A stretch of 64,000 nucleotides of DNA from Camellia lanceoleosa (lineage: Eukaryota > Streptophyta > Magnoliopsida > Ericales > Theaceae), in assembly GCA_025200525.1 (NCBI GenBank), contig CM045760.1, positions 42,551,932 to 42,615,931 on the forward strand, read 5' to 3'. Positions within the stretch are counted from its first letter, which is position 1. Every line of letters starts with the position of its first letter. This document shows positions 23,930 to 35,765 of this stretch, piece by piece. The notes under the pieces are model-generated. The model was not told the origin of the DNA. It ran no database searches and saw nothing but the letters and a program-made list of their open reading frames with translations. A program made the position numbers and the translations under genes.

Positions 23930-24492
23930 TGTTGGTGAAAATACCAGAAGAATTATATTTTATTGATACATAATGCAAAGAAAATGAGATATAAATAGAT
24001 CATGCTGAGGCACATATATCTCGTTTTTTTAAGGAGATCAAGCCCACTGAGGTAGGAAGAACCCAAATACCGATGCAGTAGTCACTAAACTATGACTTGT
24101 CCCCTCCAAGATATAACAACCCGATCACTTGTCGTATGATTCAGGTCAACTCTGCACAAGATGGTGAACCCAAAGCTCCACCAAAAAAAAATACCCTTCT
24201 TTGGCTAGTAATCTCTCAAGTGTAAAAAATAGTTGGTCTAGAAAAGAGTAGATGAGAGGAACAATTTATAGGCTACTAGGACCTTATAAATTACACCAAA
24301 AAATAATGACCATTAAACTAGAGAAAATAGAGAGTCCCAAAACCTCCAAATATTAACTCACCACCAAGCCCATGACCTTCCAATTAATCTCCATTCATGA
24401 ACAAAACAAAAGGTCACCAAAAAAAATAAGATTTATAAACAAGACAAAAGGTCACCAAATAAATAAATAAAAGATATTAAAATGGTCTAACA
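23930..24492 (-). repeat. Copia 5' LTR
   Basis: On the minus strand it starts TGTTAGACCATTTT (at 24492) and probably ends TTTTCACCAACA (about 23930). Its first 133 bp match the truncated 3' LTR at 5730-5862. The exact inner border is approximate, because no textbook primer-binding site follows. Confidence 0.65.
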
Positions 24493-24539
24493 ATTATCAT
24501 CTCTGAATCAATATTTAAAAAAAAAAACAAATCAAAACA

Positions 24540-24810
24540 ATATTAATTTGAAAGAAATTATGTAAAAAGTCCCAAATCAAAATAAACCTATGTTGCTAGG
24601 AATCTCTCAAACAACACATTCAACATGTTTATATTACCATTCAAGAAAATATTTGAAAGACATCATGTAAATAACTCTAAATTATAACCCTAATTTTTAC
24701 CCAAGAATAGATTTGAAAAGATCATGTAAAAAATCCCAAATCAAAACCATAATTTTTACCCAAGAATAGATAAAAGAAATCAGGTAAAAAGCCCCAAATT
24801 ATAATAATAG
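24540..24810. repeat. Imperfect ~60-bp tandem repeats
   Basis: The phrase GAAAGAAATTATGTAAAAAG, followed by TCCCAAATCAAAAT, recurs four times with variation (near 24550, 24655, 24716, 24775). Two copies share AATTTTTACCCAAGAATAG. No coding potential. Confidence 0.6.
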
Positions 24811-24813
24811 TAA

Positions 24814-24994
24814 GTGGTTGTTTGACATGTGCTAAAATACCACATGCTATCTTAGCACATTATTCTATTTAGATCACAATCATCTTATTTAAGTCACATC
24901 ACCTCTCTACCACATCACTTCAAACCCAACCAATATTTCACGTTTTTTCGTAAAAAATCAAAAGTATACTAATATAGCGCTTCTCAAACAACCC
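24814..24994. mobile_element. MITE related to the Harbinger-like MITE at 37206
   Basis: The ends are inverted repeats (GGTTGTTTGA on the left, TCAAACAACC on the right). The interior shares CTTATTTAAGTCACATCACC, followed by TCTCT, with the MITE at 37206-37388. Flanking TAA is present on the left (24811-24813), but the right flank reads AAT, so the duplication is not clean. Confidence 0.5.
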
Positions 24995-25220
24995 AATATT
25001 TTCATTGTTCAGAATCTCTCAATCAACATATGCAACAAGCTTATATTATTATTACCATTCAAAGAAAACTCTAATTTTTTATATCAAAATCCTAATTTTT
25101 CAAGTATGAAGGATAAACCTATGTTTATTTCGAATCTGTTGAAGTTTCTTGAAAAGTAGCTCCATCGGTGGCTAAGGACACTTCGTCAGCGGCAGCACGG
25201 TGAGCTTCTTCTGCGCTTCA

Positions 25221-25224
<4 letters not shown>

Positions 25225-25274
<50 letters not shown>
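25225..25274. repeat. CT microsatellite
   Basis: Uninterrupted (TC)n of about 50 bp. Confidence 0.95.
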
Positions 25275-25276
<2 letters not shown>

Positions 25277-25767
25277 GTCACGTTTGTTTCTGAAAAGAAG
25301 AAAGAAAAAAAAATCCTTCACCAAAACGACATCGTTTTAGTGAAGACTAATTTCAACCATTTACTTCCAAAGTGGGACACACGACACTACCTTCATCTTA
25401 TTTTCAAATAATCACCTAAGAAAAAAAATCTAATCATCGAAGACATAAGTCACCTTTAGGTAGTGTTTACATAGGTCTTGTTTGGGAAGTTAGGTTTTAG
25501 TCAAAATGTTAAAAAGTCATTACAAATTATAACATTACTTTTTTTATTTTTCTGCATGTCTTTTAGTAAAAGTCAAAAAGTCAATTAAAATAGTCATTTT
25601 CCAAATAGGGTCATAGTATAACCACTTAACTATATAGTAATAAGTCGCGAACTTGCACTAAGGCGAAAATTCAAATGTACACTTTTAACACTGATACAAT
25701 ATTTTGCCCAAACTTAAAAGGCTCGTTCAACCAACCTGATTTACAATCGCCCAAATAACTAACTAAC

Positions 25768-25771
<4 letters not shown>

Positions 25772-25807
<36 letters not shown>
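25772..25807. repeat. GA microsatellite
   Basis: Uninterrupted (AG)n of about 36 bp, complementary to the CT repeat some 500 bp to its left. Confidence 0.95.
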
Positions 25808-25809
<2 letters not shown>

Positions 25810-26599
25810 AAACTTGAAATCTTGATTATAATACCTCAAAGAATAAGTTTGGAACCCAAACTTATCCACTTAGATTTTCTTGAGTGATTGATTGTGTGGT
25901 GGATATTAATTTTGTGGAGTTTATATATAAAATAAATTTGAATTATAAGATGATAATTTTGAAAATTTTCTGAGTAATTAAGGTTCCATTTGTTTTGACA
26001 TAAATTATTTTTGTCAAAAAATATTTTACTCATTTTTCGTTATTTGGTTGAACAAAAGGTAAGTAAAATAGTTTTTCAGAAACCTTGCGTTATTTTTCTA
26101 AAACTGACTTACCTTTAAATTTTTCATAAGTCACATTACAAAAAAAAGCACTTTTAGATACCTTTTTTTTAAGTCACCAAAAGTGTAATTTTGGTCGCTG
26201 AAAGCATATGCGACATCAACAAAATTGGTCGCTGAAACCCTATCACTAAATGATTCGGTGACCAAATAAATTATGGGCGCCTTTATAAATAAATCGGTGA
26301 CCAAATATTTTAGTCGCCAAAAGACAAAATTTTGTCACCATAAATTAACATTTAGTCACTAAAAGTAACCTTAAGCGAATGACATGTTACGTTTTAGTGA
26401 CATATAAATGTGTCGCTAAAAATATCTTTCAGCGACTAAATGATTTGGTTGTTGGATGTTAAAACTTTGGCAACTAATCAAGTTTTGGGTCGCTAAAAAA
26501 ATTATTCACACAGACTTTCAACAACAGAAACAAAGTGTCACAAAAAGTAAATTTACAACTGAAAAGCCTGTCACCAAAAATTTATTATTTATATTTTTT

Positions 26600-28291
26600 T
26601 TTTTTTTACAATTTCCCTATTCAATACATAATTCATAAACTTATAAACATAAGTAATATATAATTCAAATTAAGACATTTGTGCAAAGCATCCAAAATAT
26701 AAATTTAATTTAAAAGTAGTAGCATATTAAACATAAGCAAAATATCAAATCCAAAACATCCAACATAAGTTCAAATCCCTTACAATCCCAAACTTCAAAC
26801 ATGTAATTTCAAAAAAACTTCAAAGCTTGCAAATTCATAACAAAAACCTACGACAAAATATATTCAAAAATTCAAAATGTAATCCTTTGATGCTCCCCGA
26901 ACTATGTTCCATTCATTGCCAATCTATCAAACATATGAAAAATATTACAATATCAAAATGTTAATAATAAAATTCTTGGTCTCAAAACATTGGTTTCACA
27001 TTATAGATTAACAAATTAGGAGCAAATTTTCCTACGGTGAATTACAAGATTTCATTATACCAAAACCAAAAAGTAACACGTGATTCACCAGTTAAAACTT
27101 GGCATATATGAACTAATTACAAGCAATATTTCTACAAGTTTGTAAATCAGTCTCATATTGTCCAACCAAAATCTAGCTCAAATTCTGTCATAATGGAATA
27201 CTAATCAAATCCAATTTCAAGGTTCCAAAACAAGAGCAAATATCAACTAAGTAGGAGCTATCAATGGAATGAGATTTCATCCAAAGTGCTACCCTTACTT
27301 TCATGACTACATTGAAATCAGAAGGACCTAAATCTTAAACTTGAGATTTCTTTCATTTACATTAAGGTCATAACGTTGCTCAAATAAAAACTAGAATGAA
27401 TATGAATAGTTTGATAGCATTGTGCCCCACAAATAATGATATGACAGCAAGATGCTATGATAGCACCCACCCCAATCCCTACTAAAATATACCTTTAACT
27501 CAATTACACATATGTAATTTATTGACAAGTTGTATTAATAATAACAACTGATAAACAAGAATTACTATTCAAGTAGAGCATGCAATGTAGAGTAAAGGGT
27601 GAAAAAAAATCCCATAGTAAGTGATGACATTGATATATAAATTAGAATTGCTATATAAATTATGGTCTTCAAATTGTTACATATTAGTTTAGTTATTTTT
27701 GTAAAAGCATATTCATCTATTTTGGTAATTTGACTTGTTTATTTGTTGAATTAGACATGGAATTGGGATTTTTAAAGCAAAACACAACAGCCACCCCCTA
27801 ATTAGCATATTTGGTCTTATCTTATTTGCATATCAAATAGTTCTTTGGGTCATCTAATTGTTTGTCATATCATGAATGCTCAAAACATTAGGATTCCAGA
27901 TTTTTATGTGCATATGTGTTGTGATACGTTCACAGTAGTAAAAAGAAATTAAGAATACAATAAGTGAATCCTTTAACAGCTACAAATTTAATAAAAAAAG
28001 TGCCAAAATTCTCTAAATAAATTAAAAATGCCTTAACAAATAGTCAAAGATTACCTGATGTAGTAATTGCCCCCAACGAACGAGTGCAACTTTTTTATCT
28101 CTCTGCATTAACCAATAACCTATAACCTTGGCAATTGTAAATCAAAGTTTAAATTAAAATCGCACTATACATGAAATTAATGGAGAGTTATGGGTATGAA
28201 ATGAATGTCAAATAACATATAAGGATACTCATGTCCTGTCTTCAATTTTTTTAATTGTCTACCGTATTTGTCATACTTACTCGCCATGGAT
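26600..28291. other. CACTA interior, left part, non-coding
   Basis: AT-rich sequence between the subterminal repeats and the nested LTR. No frame above 60 codons with recognisable content was found on either strand. It may be decayed transposase sequence or introns. Confidence 0.5.
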
Positions 28292-28296
28292 ATGTG

Positions 28297-31200
28297 TGTA
28301 GATGCGCCCTTGGGCTTCACTTTACAATTCGGACTCCCTTTTGTTGTCGGTTCTTAATCTGAACCAAAGAGTCCAAATCCGGCAAATCATTTTTGAGAAA
28401 AACAGATTTTTTGAAAGAAGTGCCAAACATGGACTGCTTTGCCAGATACAGAGTCGCCACCTAAATATTTTATTTTGGAAAATTTAGGAAACCCTGACTC
28501 GGTGCCAAAGGCCACGTGTCCGTCATCACCAAAGTTGCCTCGGCTCGGGAACTTGGGTACGATTGGGGAAGGTCAGCTATGAGCACCCCCTCTCGCCCGA
28601 TCCGAAGATCGGCCTCTACTAACCATGATATCCGATTTTGAAAACGTTATGTGTTCTTATTCTGATTAATTAGCTAGAATTACTATGTGATGCGCACAAC
28701 AAAAAAAGTATAGACTAGATCGCCTAATTTGGAACAAAGCATTGCATATCCGTTTGTTTGGAAACGTTTTGAAATTTGCTACTCGCAAGTAGGCTAAAAC
28801 ACAGATTTCAACTCAAATAATCCAACCTTCACCCACAGACATTCAGGCAGTTTATCACATAAGCATCTAGCCACATGGTAAGCATGCTGTCGTGGTACCA
28901 TTCGCACGCATGTGGTATGCTAAAGCATAAATACTTACAAAGTACTCAATGCCAAAATAAAAACATGTTAGCGATCAATGCATGATCCAAGTCCATGTTA
29001 AGTGCCTAATGCATCACATGCAAAATGTCACTAGAATAGGCTCGGCTAATCTAAGGATGGCATGTGAGATGCACAGGAAGCATGTATTCAAGTTAAATTT
29101 GAAATATAGTGCAATTAGCATGATGCGCCGAGCCCGGTGCATGCAATACTGACGAATGATGCATGCATGCATAACATGAGGTATGCTAAAGTAAACATGT
29201 CCTAATACTAACCATCAAAGCAGGTAAGTAAAAGGGAGAAAGAAGTGGGGGTTGGAAGACATTCACACACTCACCCACACTTATTACAAACTTGCCCTCG
29301 CTCGGAGGAACCAAAAGAATAATACAGACTGAATAAATAATCAACTATCCTAGCTAATTACTTATCACAGACCAACTAAATTAATTAAGCAAATTAATCA
29401 ATCTAATTTAAGCAATAAACAGTCCCGGGATGAAGGCCCAATGTAGTACGCGCTCGGTTTTGCTCGGAAATCCGCCACCATGCACAAGATGCCTCTGTTT
29501 TCCCTGCTCTGCTCCTCTAAAGACTGCCAAAGCCTCAGGGTTTACTCTCTGGATGCTGGGAAACACCACCGGCTGAAGGAGAACACCACCGGCCAAAAAT
29601 GATAGCCGATCGGCACTGTATTTAGCCGACCGGACAAAAATTCCTGCAAAATCTGGTTTGACAGCAGTAGAGGGCAATACTTGGCATGGCAATGTATTTC
29701 AAGCAATGTATGCACCAATCACACCCCATGTCATGTTTAGGACTCAAAGGGACATGAACCTTGGTTCTCAGACCACCAATCGCACATTTCCATGCATGAT
29801 GGCCCAAGAAGCCAAGTGTGCACATTTAATATGGAATGCAATGCACATAATCAAACCAAGGGGAACTCAACCTCTATCATAAGCAATTCAAGAGGCCAAG
29901 TATGCATGCTAATGCAATGCAACCTAAGCATGTTAGCTAGCATGCAACATGGAGATGCAAAGAAGCATACAAAACATGCAAGGCATGAGACAATGCAACC
30001 AATAAGCATGCAAGGTACAATGTGGGTGTTTAAGCATGCGAGCAAGCATGTGACTTCATTCAATCATGTAAGTTCAAACATGCAACACCTCATCAATATG
30101 CTACAACATACAAGGAGTACATGCAACAAGCAAAGAGGTGGACTTAAACATGGTTTAGGCAGCCCTTACTAGGCCTAAGACAGTGGCCAAGGTGCTCAAA
30201 AATGAAGGACTAATAGGCACACAAACATGCATGCAAATGATCTCTAACACTCCAAGCATTAAAGAGCAATTCTCAAGCACGCTCAAGAGGATGCAAACAT
30301 GGACATATGGCATGCATTAAGCTCCAAAATCATGTTATAAGATGATGCCAAATTAATTTAAACAAGACAAGCAAAACATGCCACAATGGCCCAAGTACTT
30401 AAGACAAGCCAAGGAGGCTTAAACCAAGGTCAAGTCCACCAAACCTTACAAGGCTAAGGGGACTTAAAACAAGTCAAATACAGACTTAAACAAAGCCAAG
30501 GGTGCACTTAGATGGCATCTAAGTGGTCTAAAAGTGCAAGCATACTCCGAGGCCTAAACAAGGGGCATAAGGTAACAACCTTTAAACACATTGAAGGAGG
30601 ATTAAATGCAAGCATATAGGCATGTTATAAGGACTGAAATAACATGTTAAGCGGTTCCAAACCATTGAAATGATACAAACAAGGCATGCTACACACTTAC
30701 ACACTTAAGGCCAACATGCTCAAAATGCAAAGGGGGCATGCAATGCAAGCTATGGTCGACCAAAACAGCCAAGGATAGACCTTAAACATGGCAAAATAAA
30801 CATGAAAGCTTCACAAAGCTAGGCCTAAAATATGCTTGAACAAGGGTTAAAACCTAGATGCATGTTAAGGCAACAAAATGGCATTACAAGACATGTATGC
30901 TAAGCAAGCATGGTGTACCAAAACCAACTCAACTCAATGCTATTTTATGGCATAATAAGCATAAAAATCAGTTAAGGCATGGCCAACATGAACCTAAACT
31001 AGGTGCTCCCTCAAGAGGCAAAAAGTGCCCTTTTCAAGGACAACAAGGAGAGGGGGTGGCCCTCTCCTTCCTAGGACCTCAAGGCACTATCCTCACCTCT
31101 GAAATCCCTCAAGATTTCAGTGGTGAGGAGGCCCAAACATTATGGTCCCGGAGCTCACACAAAATGGCACAAAACAAGGGCCAAACAAGGCTTAAGATGG

Positions 31201-32104
31201 GCCAAACAACCCCAAAGCTTAAAACACTCTTAACAAACTATTTAGAGGCCTTAAAAATAGAACTTTTATGTATTATATGCAAAGCCAAAAAATAGTTCCA
31301 AGATAGGTAAAAGTAGTGTGCAAAAATGGGAAATAAAAGGGATAAACTTCTTATCCTTGAAGACCCTCTTCAACAATGGAGCTCCAGCAGCTTCTTGAGG
31401 TTGAAATCAACTTCAAAACTCTAAAAACAACCCTCAAGGGCCTCAGCTCCAAGAAAAGGTGTGGTGGTGTGTGTTTGTGTGCAAATCTAAGCCTAAACAC
31501 ACACAAGAGAGAGAGATAGGGAGATGGGAGATGAACAAACCCTAACCCTAGAACTCAAACCCTAAAAATGTTGCCCAAAAAAATGTCTAACCCCTGACCA
31601 AGAGAAGAAGCTCTCTCTTATAGGCAACTCCCTCTTGTAAGGCTTCCAAAACAAGCCATCCAAGAGGGAAATCCCTCCATACACGTGTATGGAGAGGAAC
31701 AGAGTGGGTGCCAGCTATCACAGCTGGCACAAAATATCTGCTAAAAGCAGATGAACAATGGTCGGCCAGCCAAAAGTGACTTTGGCCAAAACTTATGGCC
31801 GGTCGGCCAAAAATAGTGCCGGTCGGCCAAACATTTGGCCGATGGAAACAAAAGACAGCCGGTGGCCTCAAGCCATGGCCGGTGGTGTGTGGGGATGCCT
31901 CAAAAGGCATTCCCTGCCCCTTAAAGGCAAAACACAAGTGTTTGGTGCCAAACCAACCACAAAACAGTCAAGTAGAGAGGTCCTGAGATGAGGCACGTTG
32001 CCAAGGCCTCCGGGAACTCAAGACGAACACAAACATAGATGATCATCGAGTGTTCAAGCGGTGACGTCCAAGTCTTGAGGACGGTCAAAAATGGGGTGTC
32101 TACA
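28297..32104 (-). mobile_element. Long solo-LTR-like element, copy 3, nested in the CACTA element
   Basis: It is bounded by perfect 5-bp duplications ATGTG (28292-28296 and 32105-32109). On the minus strand it starts TGTAGACACCCCATTTTTGA and ends GGGCGCATCTACA, 3808 bp. TGTAGA and TCTACA are short terminal inverted repeats, as in LTRs. It matches copies 1 and 2 along its length and has no internal gag-pol. This is the cleanest copy and defines the family's ends. Confidence 0.88.
31620..31692 (-). promoter_or_regulatory. LTR promoter: 16-bp ACGTG palindrome plus TATA box (copy 3)
   Basis: CCATACACGTGTATGG at 31677-31692 is identical to the palindrome in copy 2. On the minus strand a CCTATAAGAGAG TATA-like box lies about 50 bp downstream. 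Confidence 0.55.
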
Positions 32105-32109
32105 ATGTG

Positions 32110-34340
32110 CAAAATAAACGATTTGATTATATTACTATATATCGAACCAAAATGTGATCTATACATCTAAATAAATTATTGTACTTCTAATCTAGACAAC
32201 AATTGAATCAAGTATTCCCAACCAAAGCGCCAAAAGCATGTTTCTAATTTCGTCAGTTTAGTGTCATGTACATAGATTGGAAACTTGGATAGAAGCAAAA
32301 ATAAATATTTAAAGCAATGTCATGGCATGGCATCATACAAGTCAAAACCTACAAGAAAAAATTATAAGTAAAAATTACAAGCAAAAAAAACAAAACTCTG
32401 TTTGTATACAAAAAGCACTACTTCTATGAATTTAAATATTAATTTTAAACTCTTATATGACCAATTTCAAATTGTTTACAAATTCCTCATAGGGAATAAT
32501 AGTACACATCATTGTTTTTTAAAAACCAATTAATATAGGAGAACTTGAAAGGCCTTGATTCGTCATTAATCCTAATATTAAAATAATTGCACATACTGAT
32601 ATTCCAAGAATAACCAATACAAAACCTACATATCAGAATATACTATATGAAAATGTTCTAGCTATAGTAAAATTTGAAATCCTAATTGTCAACTATAGTA
32701 ACAAAGTGGGAAAAAATAGTGCTTAGACATTTCCAAGGAGGTCACAAAAAATTTAAAATAAATTCAATAAAACAGTCACTTTATTGACCATCTGCCAATA
32801 AAACATTCACTTTATCACGATTCACACACAAGAAGAAGAACAAAAAGGAGAGAATATCAATAACTATACTTTTGACATCCAAATAACAAGAATGAGTCAT
32901 GATAACCAATACAACACATGAAAATGATGTCCCAACAGTTCCTACAAAACTACCAATACAAATGCATAGCAAACATATAAACAAGATATTGCCAAACAGA
33001 TAGTAAGCTACATATATAACACGTAGAAAATCCTGTTATTGACATAAAACTAAGAGCGTAGATACTATCATATGGGATTGGGTTAATTATCTTAAGTCCA
33101 AAACCTCCTCCCCTTCCCTAAAAAAACAAATAGAAAATGAAAAAATATATATATTTATAAATCAAGGTCATTCTAGATAAGATTCACAGCATACTAATTT
33201 TAAATGTATATCATATAATTCATTTTCAAATAAAATTTCAGATACCTTTTTTGTGTATATCATATATCAACAATACTAATTTTACAACAATATTAATTTT
33301 ATTCACAGATTCTTTCACAAAATAATTCTTTCACACAATTTTATTCACAGATTCATAAATCACCAACCATATAATTCTTTCACAAAATTTTTAGATAATG
33401 TCTCCAACAATTATACTCAAAAGTTAAACAAGAAAAACAAACAAAGAATCAGATCCTAGTTTATGTTAGGTATGGAGAAAGTAATTGATGCATATATGTC
33501 AAACTGTTAATAAGCAAAGCAATATTTTCTCCAGAAGAATAGAGAGGGGGGGAAAAATCAGATTTGAAGAGAGAAAAAAAATGCAGCAAGAGAAGAAATG
33601 AAGAAATTTGCATTACAAGATTGAAAACTCATATTTGAATATATCTCTTAAAAACCCATTACAAAACTCAAATTTGAACAAGATTGAAAACCTATTACAA
33701 AACATCTATCCAATACAAGGGAATATATATATATCTTCTCTTTCTAGCCCTAGAAAACACAGAAACACCAAATCAAGAAGCAAAAGGTCCCAATCTAGAG
33801 ACCCATTTCGTAAAAAAAAACACTACAAAAAAACCCAAAACAAAGAATAAAAGAAAGAGATAGCAGAAAAAGAGCAAAGAGAAATCACTTACCAAATCGG
33901 CAAGCGGAGAAGATGTGGCGGTGACCGACAACGCTACTAGTGGAGGCAGCGACCGACAAGGCTAATAGAGGTGGCGACAATGGTGATCGGCTTGGCGGAG
34001 GAGCAAGAGGTGAGACAAATGTTGTTTACCAATTTTTGAATACGATGAGATGTTAGAGGAGTCAGGATTTAATTTGAGAATTGATTGTGTGTGAGAGTGT
34101 ATGGAAGCTGTGATGTCTAATGTGTTACTGTCACACACACAATCAATTCTCAAAGAAGATATCAAAGACAGAGAAGAGAAGAGGGTAGCGACCCAAAGAG
34201 AGGGTCACGATCAGCGCCATCCAACGCTGCTGACACCCAGCGTTGCTGTGCCTTTCGCATTCTGCGGCATAAGAGAGCAAGAGGAAGAGGAAGGGGGAGA
34301 GGAAGAGAAGAAGAGCATACCTATGTTGTGTCGTTTCTAA
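32110..34340. other. CACTA interior, right part
   Basis: It is mostly AT-rich. A GC-richer block at 33890-34320 (CGGCAAGCGGAGAAG, TGGCGGTGACCG, GAGGAAGAGGAAGG) could be an exon or promoter fragment. On the minus strand CCGATTTGGTAAGTGATT (about 33883-33900) resembles a splice donor. No domain is recognised. Repeated TGTGTGTGAGAGTGTATGG and CACACACAATCAATTCTCAA phrases near 34080-34155 form an inverted pair. Confidence 0.4.
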
Positions 34341-35011
34341 TGGAGTGAGAAAATGAGACAGTGAAGCGATGGTCAATTGTTTCTTTATTCACCCAAATGT
34401 TATTTTTGGTAATAAAAAATTAGGACAAAGACTAATAATTTATTGGTGACCAAATTAATTTGGTTGCGATAAATATCATTCAGATTTTCGGCTACTAAAT
34501 AATGTTTGTTGCCAAACAAATACAATTGGTGACTAAAATTTCTATTACCATAAATTAATTTGGTTACCGAAAATTTTTAGTGCTCCCGCACAAAATTTTC
34601 ACTTAGTGCCAAACTCAACAGCGACCAAAAATTTAAATTCGTTGCCGAAAGTTTAGTTTTTAGAGACCATAAATATTCTGTCGCCAATCATGTATCTTTG
34701 GTGACTAAATTTTTTCTTGGTTGCTAAAAAATGTTGCCAAAAATGCTTTTTGTTGTAGTGTCAATTTTTACAAAGTTGATTCTCACTCATTTTCTTTTCA
34801 ACATATTTAACCTTTTCAAATAAGTTTCTAACTCATTAAAAAGTCATAAATGACACTTTATTGAATCAAAATTCTCTTTTAGACAATAAAATATTTTTGT
34901 TTAAAGTGTTAACCAAACGCTGAGAAAATAAAAACATTTTTTTTTTGGTTCAAAATCAATTTATAAGATTTTTTTTTAATGTAAATTTTTGTTGAAACAA
35001 ACGGAGCGTAA

Positions 35012-35765
35012 GTCTAAATAAAAATATTGGACAAATTATATCAATAGTCCCTACATTCCTTATATCATTTTGGTCTTCATATTTTAATTAGCTCAAATTT
35101 GACCCTTAATTTTAGGTTTTGTGTCAATTTGGTCCAATTGATAATGTCGATAATATTTTTGAAAAAAAATTATCACTGAATTAGTTGGGATTGACTCACT
35201 GAGTTGAGTAGGCTTATAATTTTACTCTGAAAAATATGATATATACCACTTATATGTTTATTTTTCATAAAAATTAATAAGAGTTATAATCAATTATGTT
35301 AAGTTGAGATAAAATCATAAATTTAGTGTTAAAATCGAACCAATTAAAATTATAAAGATTAAAATAATACAAAGATCAAAGTATAAAAACTAACTTGACA
35401 ATTTACCAAACAAATATTTGCACTCAACCAAATCCCATCAAACAATAATGGGATCTTTTTTGATAAATTCCCTTTCTAAGAATTTTATTTCATCAAATCC
35501 ATATTCTTTTTGACTATTTTATTAGCTCTTATTTGAGGTAAGAATACCAAAACACCATCAATCTCTCCTACCCCCATTAATGTTGATTTGTTTTGGTAGT
35601 TTCTGTGACCATTCTTATTCCCCATATCTTCACTCTAAAAAAATGCATTAACTACACACCACTATTTAATGTTGATATATATTACACACAAAAAATTAAA
35701 CATGATTCTTTATTAATTGTCATTATGTTTTGGTAGTTCCCATGCATCCAAATGTTGACTATACG
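35012..35765. other. Intergenic AT-rich stretch
   Basis: No gene is supported. The part 35040-35400 contains paired phrases such as TTTTGGTCTTCATATTTTAA and CAATTTGGTCCAATTGATAA, which look like a decayed repeat without clear ends. Confidence 0.5.

Larger units (their letters stand above)
5730..24492 (-). mobile_element. Ty1/copia retrotransposon, split by a gypsy insertion
   Basis: The element is on the minus strand: 5' LTR at about 23930-24492, then gag, protease, integrase and reverse transcriptase (RT)/RNase H, with a truncated 3' LTR at 5730-5862. The copia domain order (integrase before RT) places it in Ty1/copia. Its own sequence occupies 5730-7837 and 21396-24492. The block 7838-21390, plus one CACTA duplication, is a later gypsy insertion that falls inside the RT coding frame. 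Several stops and frame changes show it is inactive. Confidence 0.85.
24995..25981. other. Intergenic AT-rich stretch with CT and GA microsatellites
   Basis: No gene is supported. A CT repeat runs 25225-25274 and a GA repeat 25772-25807. The GC-richer segment 25140-25222 could be a decayed exon fragment but carries no recognisable domain. Confidence 0.6.
26134..34760. mobile_element. CACTA (En/Spm-type) transposon, apparently non-autonomous
   Basis: The ends are CATTACAAAAAAAAGCACTT (left; the expected CACTA is mutated to CATTA) and, on the reverse complement of the right, CACTACAACAAAAAGCATTT. TCA flanks both sides (26131-26133 and 34761-34763), the 3-bp duplication of CACTA elements. The outer 400 bp on both sides are full of short motifs in both orientations (GGTGACCAAA, GTCGCTAAAA, AGCGACTAAA), as expected for subterminal transposase-binding sites. 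No transposase frame was recognised in the roughly 4.8 kb that remain after removing the inserted LTR at 28297-32104. Orientation cannot be assigned. Confidence 0.85.
25982..35008. mobile_element. Harbinger-like MITE, split by the CACTA element
   Basis: The left end GGTTCCATTTGTTTTGACAT (25982) and the reverse complement of the right end CGCTCCGTTTGTTTCAACAA (35008) form inverted repeats. TAA flanks both sides (25979-25981 and 35009-35011), a 3-bp duplication typical of PIF/Harbinger. Its own sequence is only 25982-26133 plus 34764-35008, about 397 bp. The CACTA element with one TCA copy fills the rest. Confidence 0.65.

Noticed and set aside
25140..25222. GC-richer segment as an exon of a host gene
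   Set aside because: No splice pair, start or domain could be assigned, and it is followed directly by a long CT repeat.
29658..31295. Frames of 126 and 145 codons on the plus strand
   Set aside because: They lie antisense within the long LTR copy 3 and are made of GCATGCAA-type low-complexity words.
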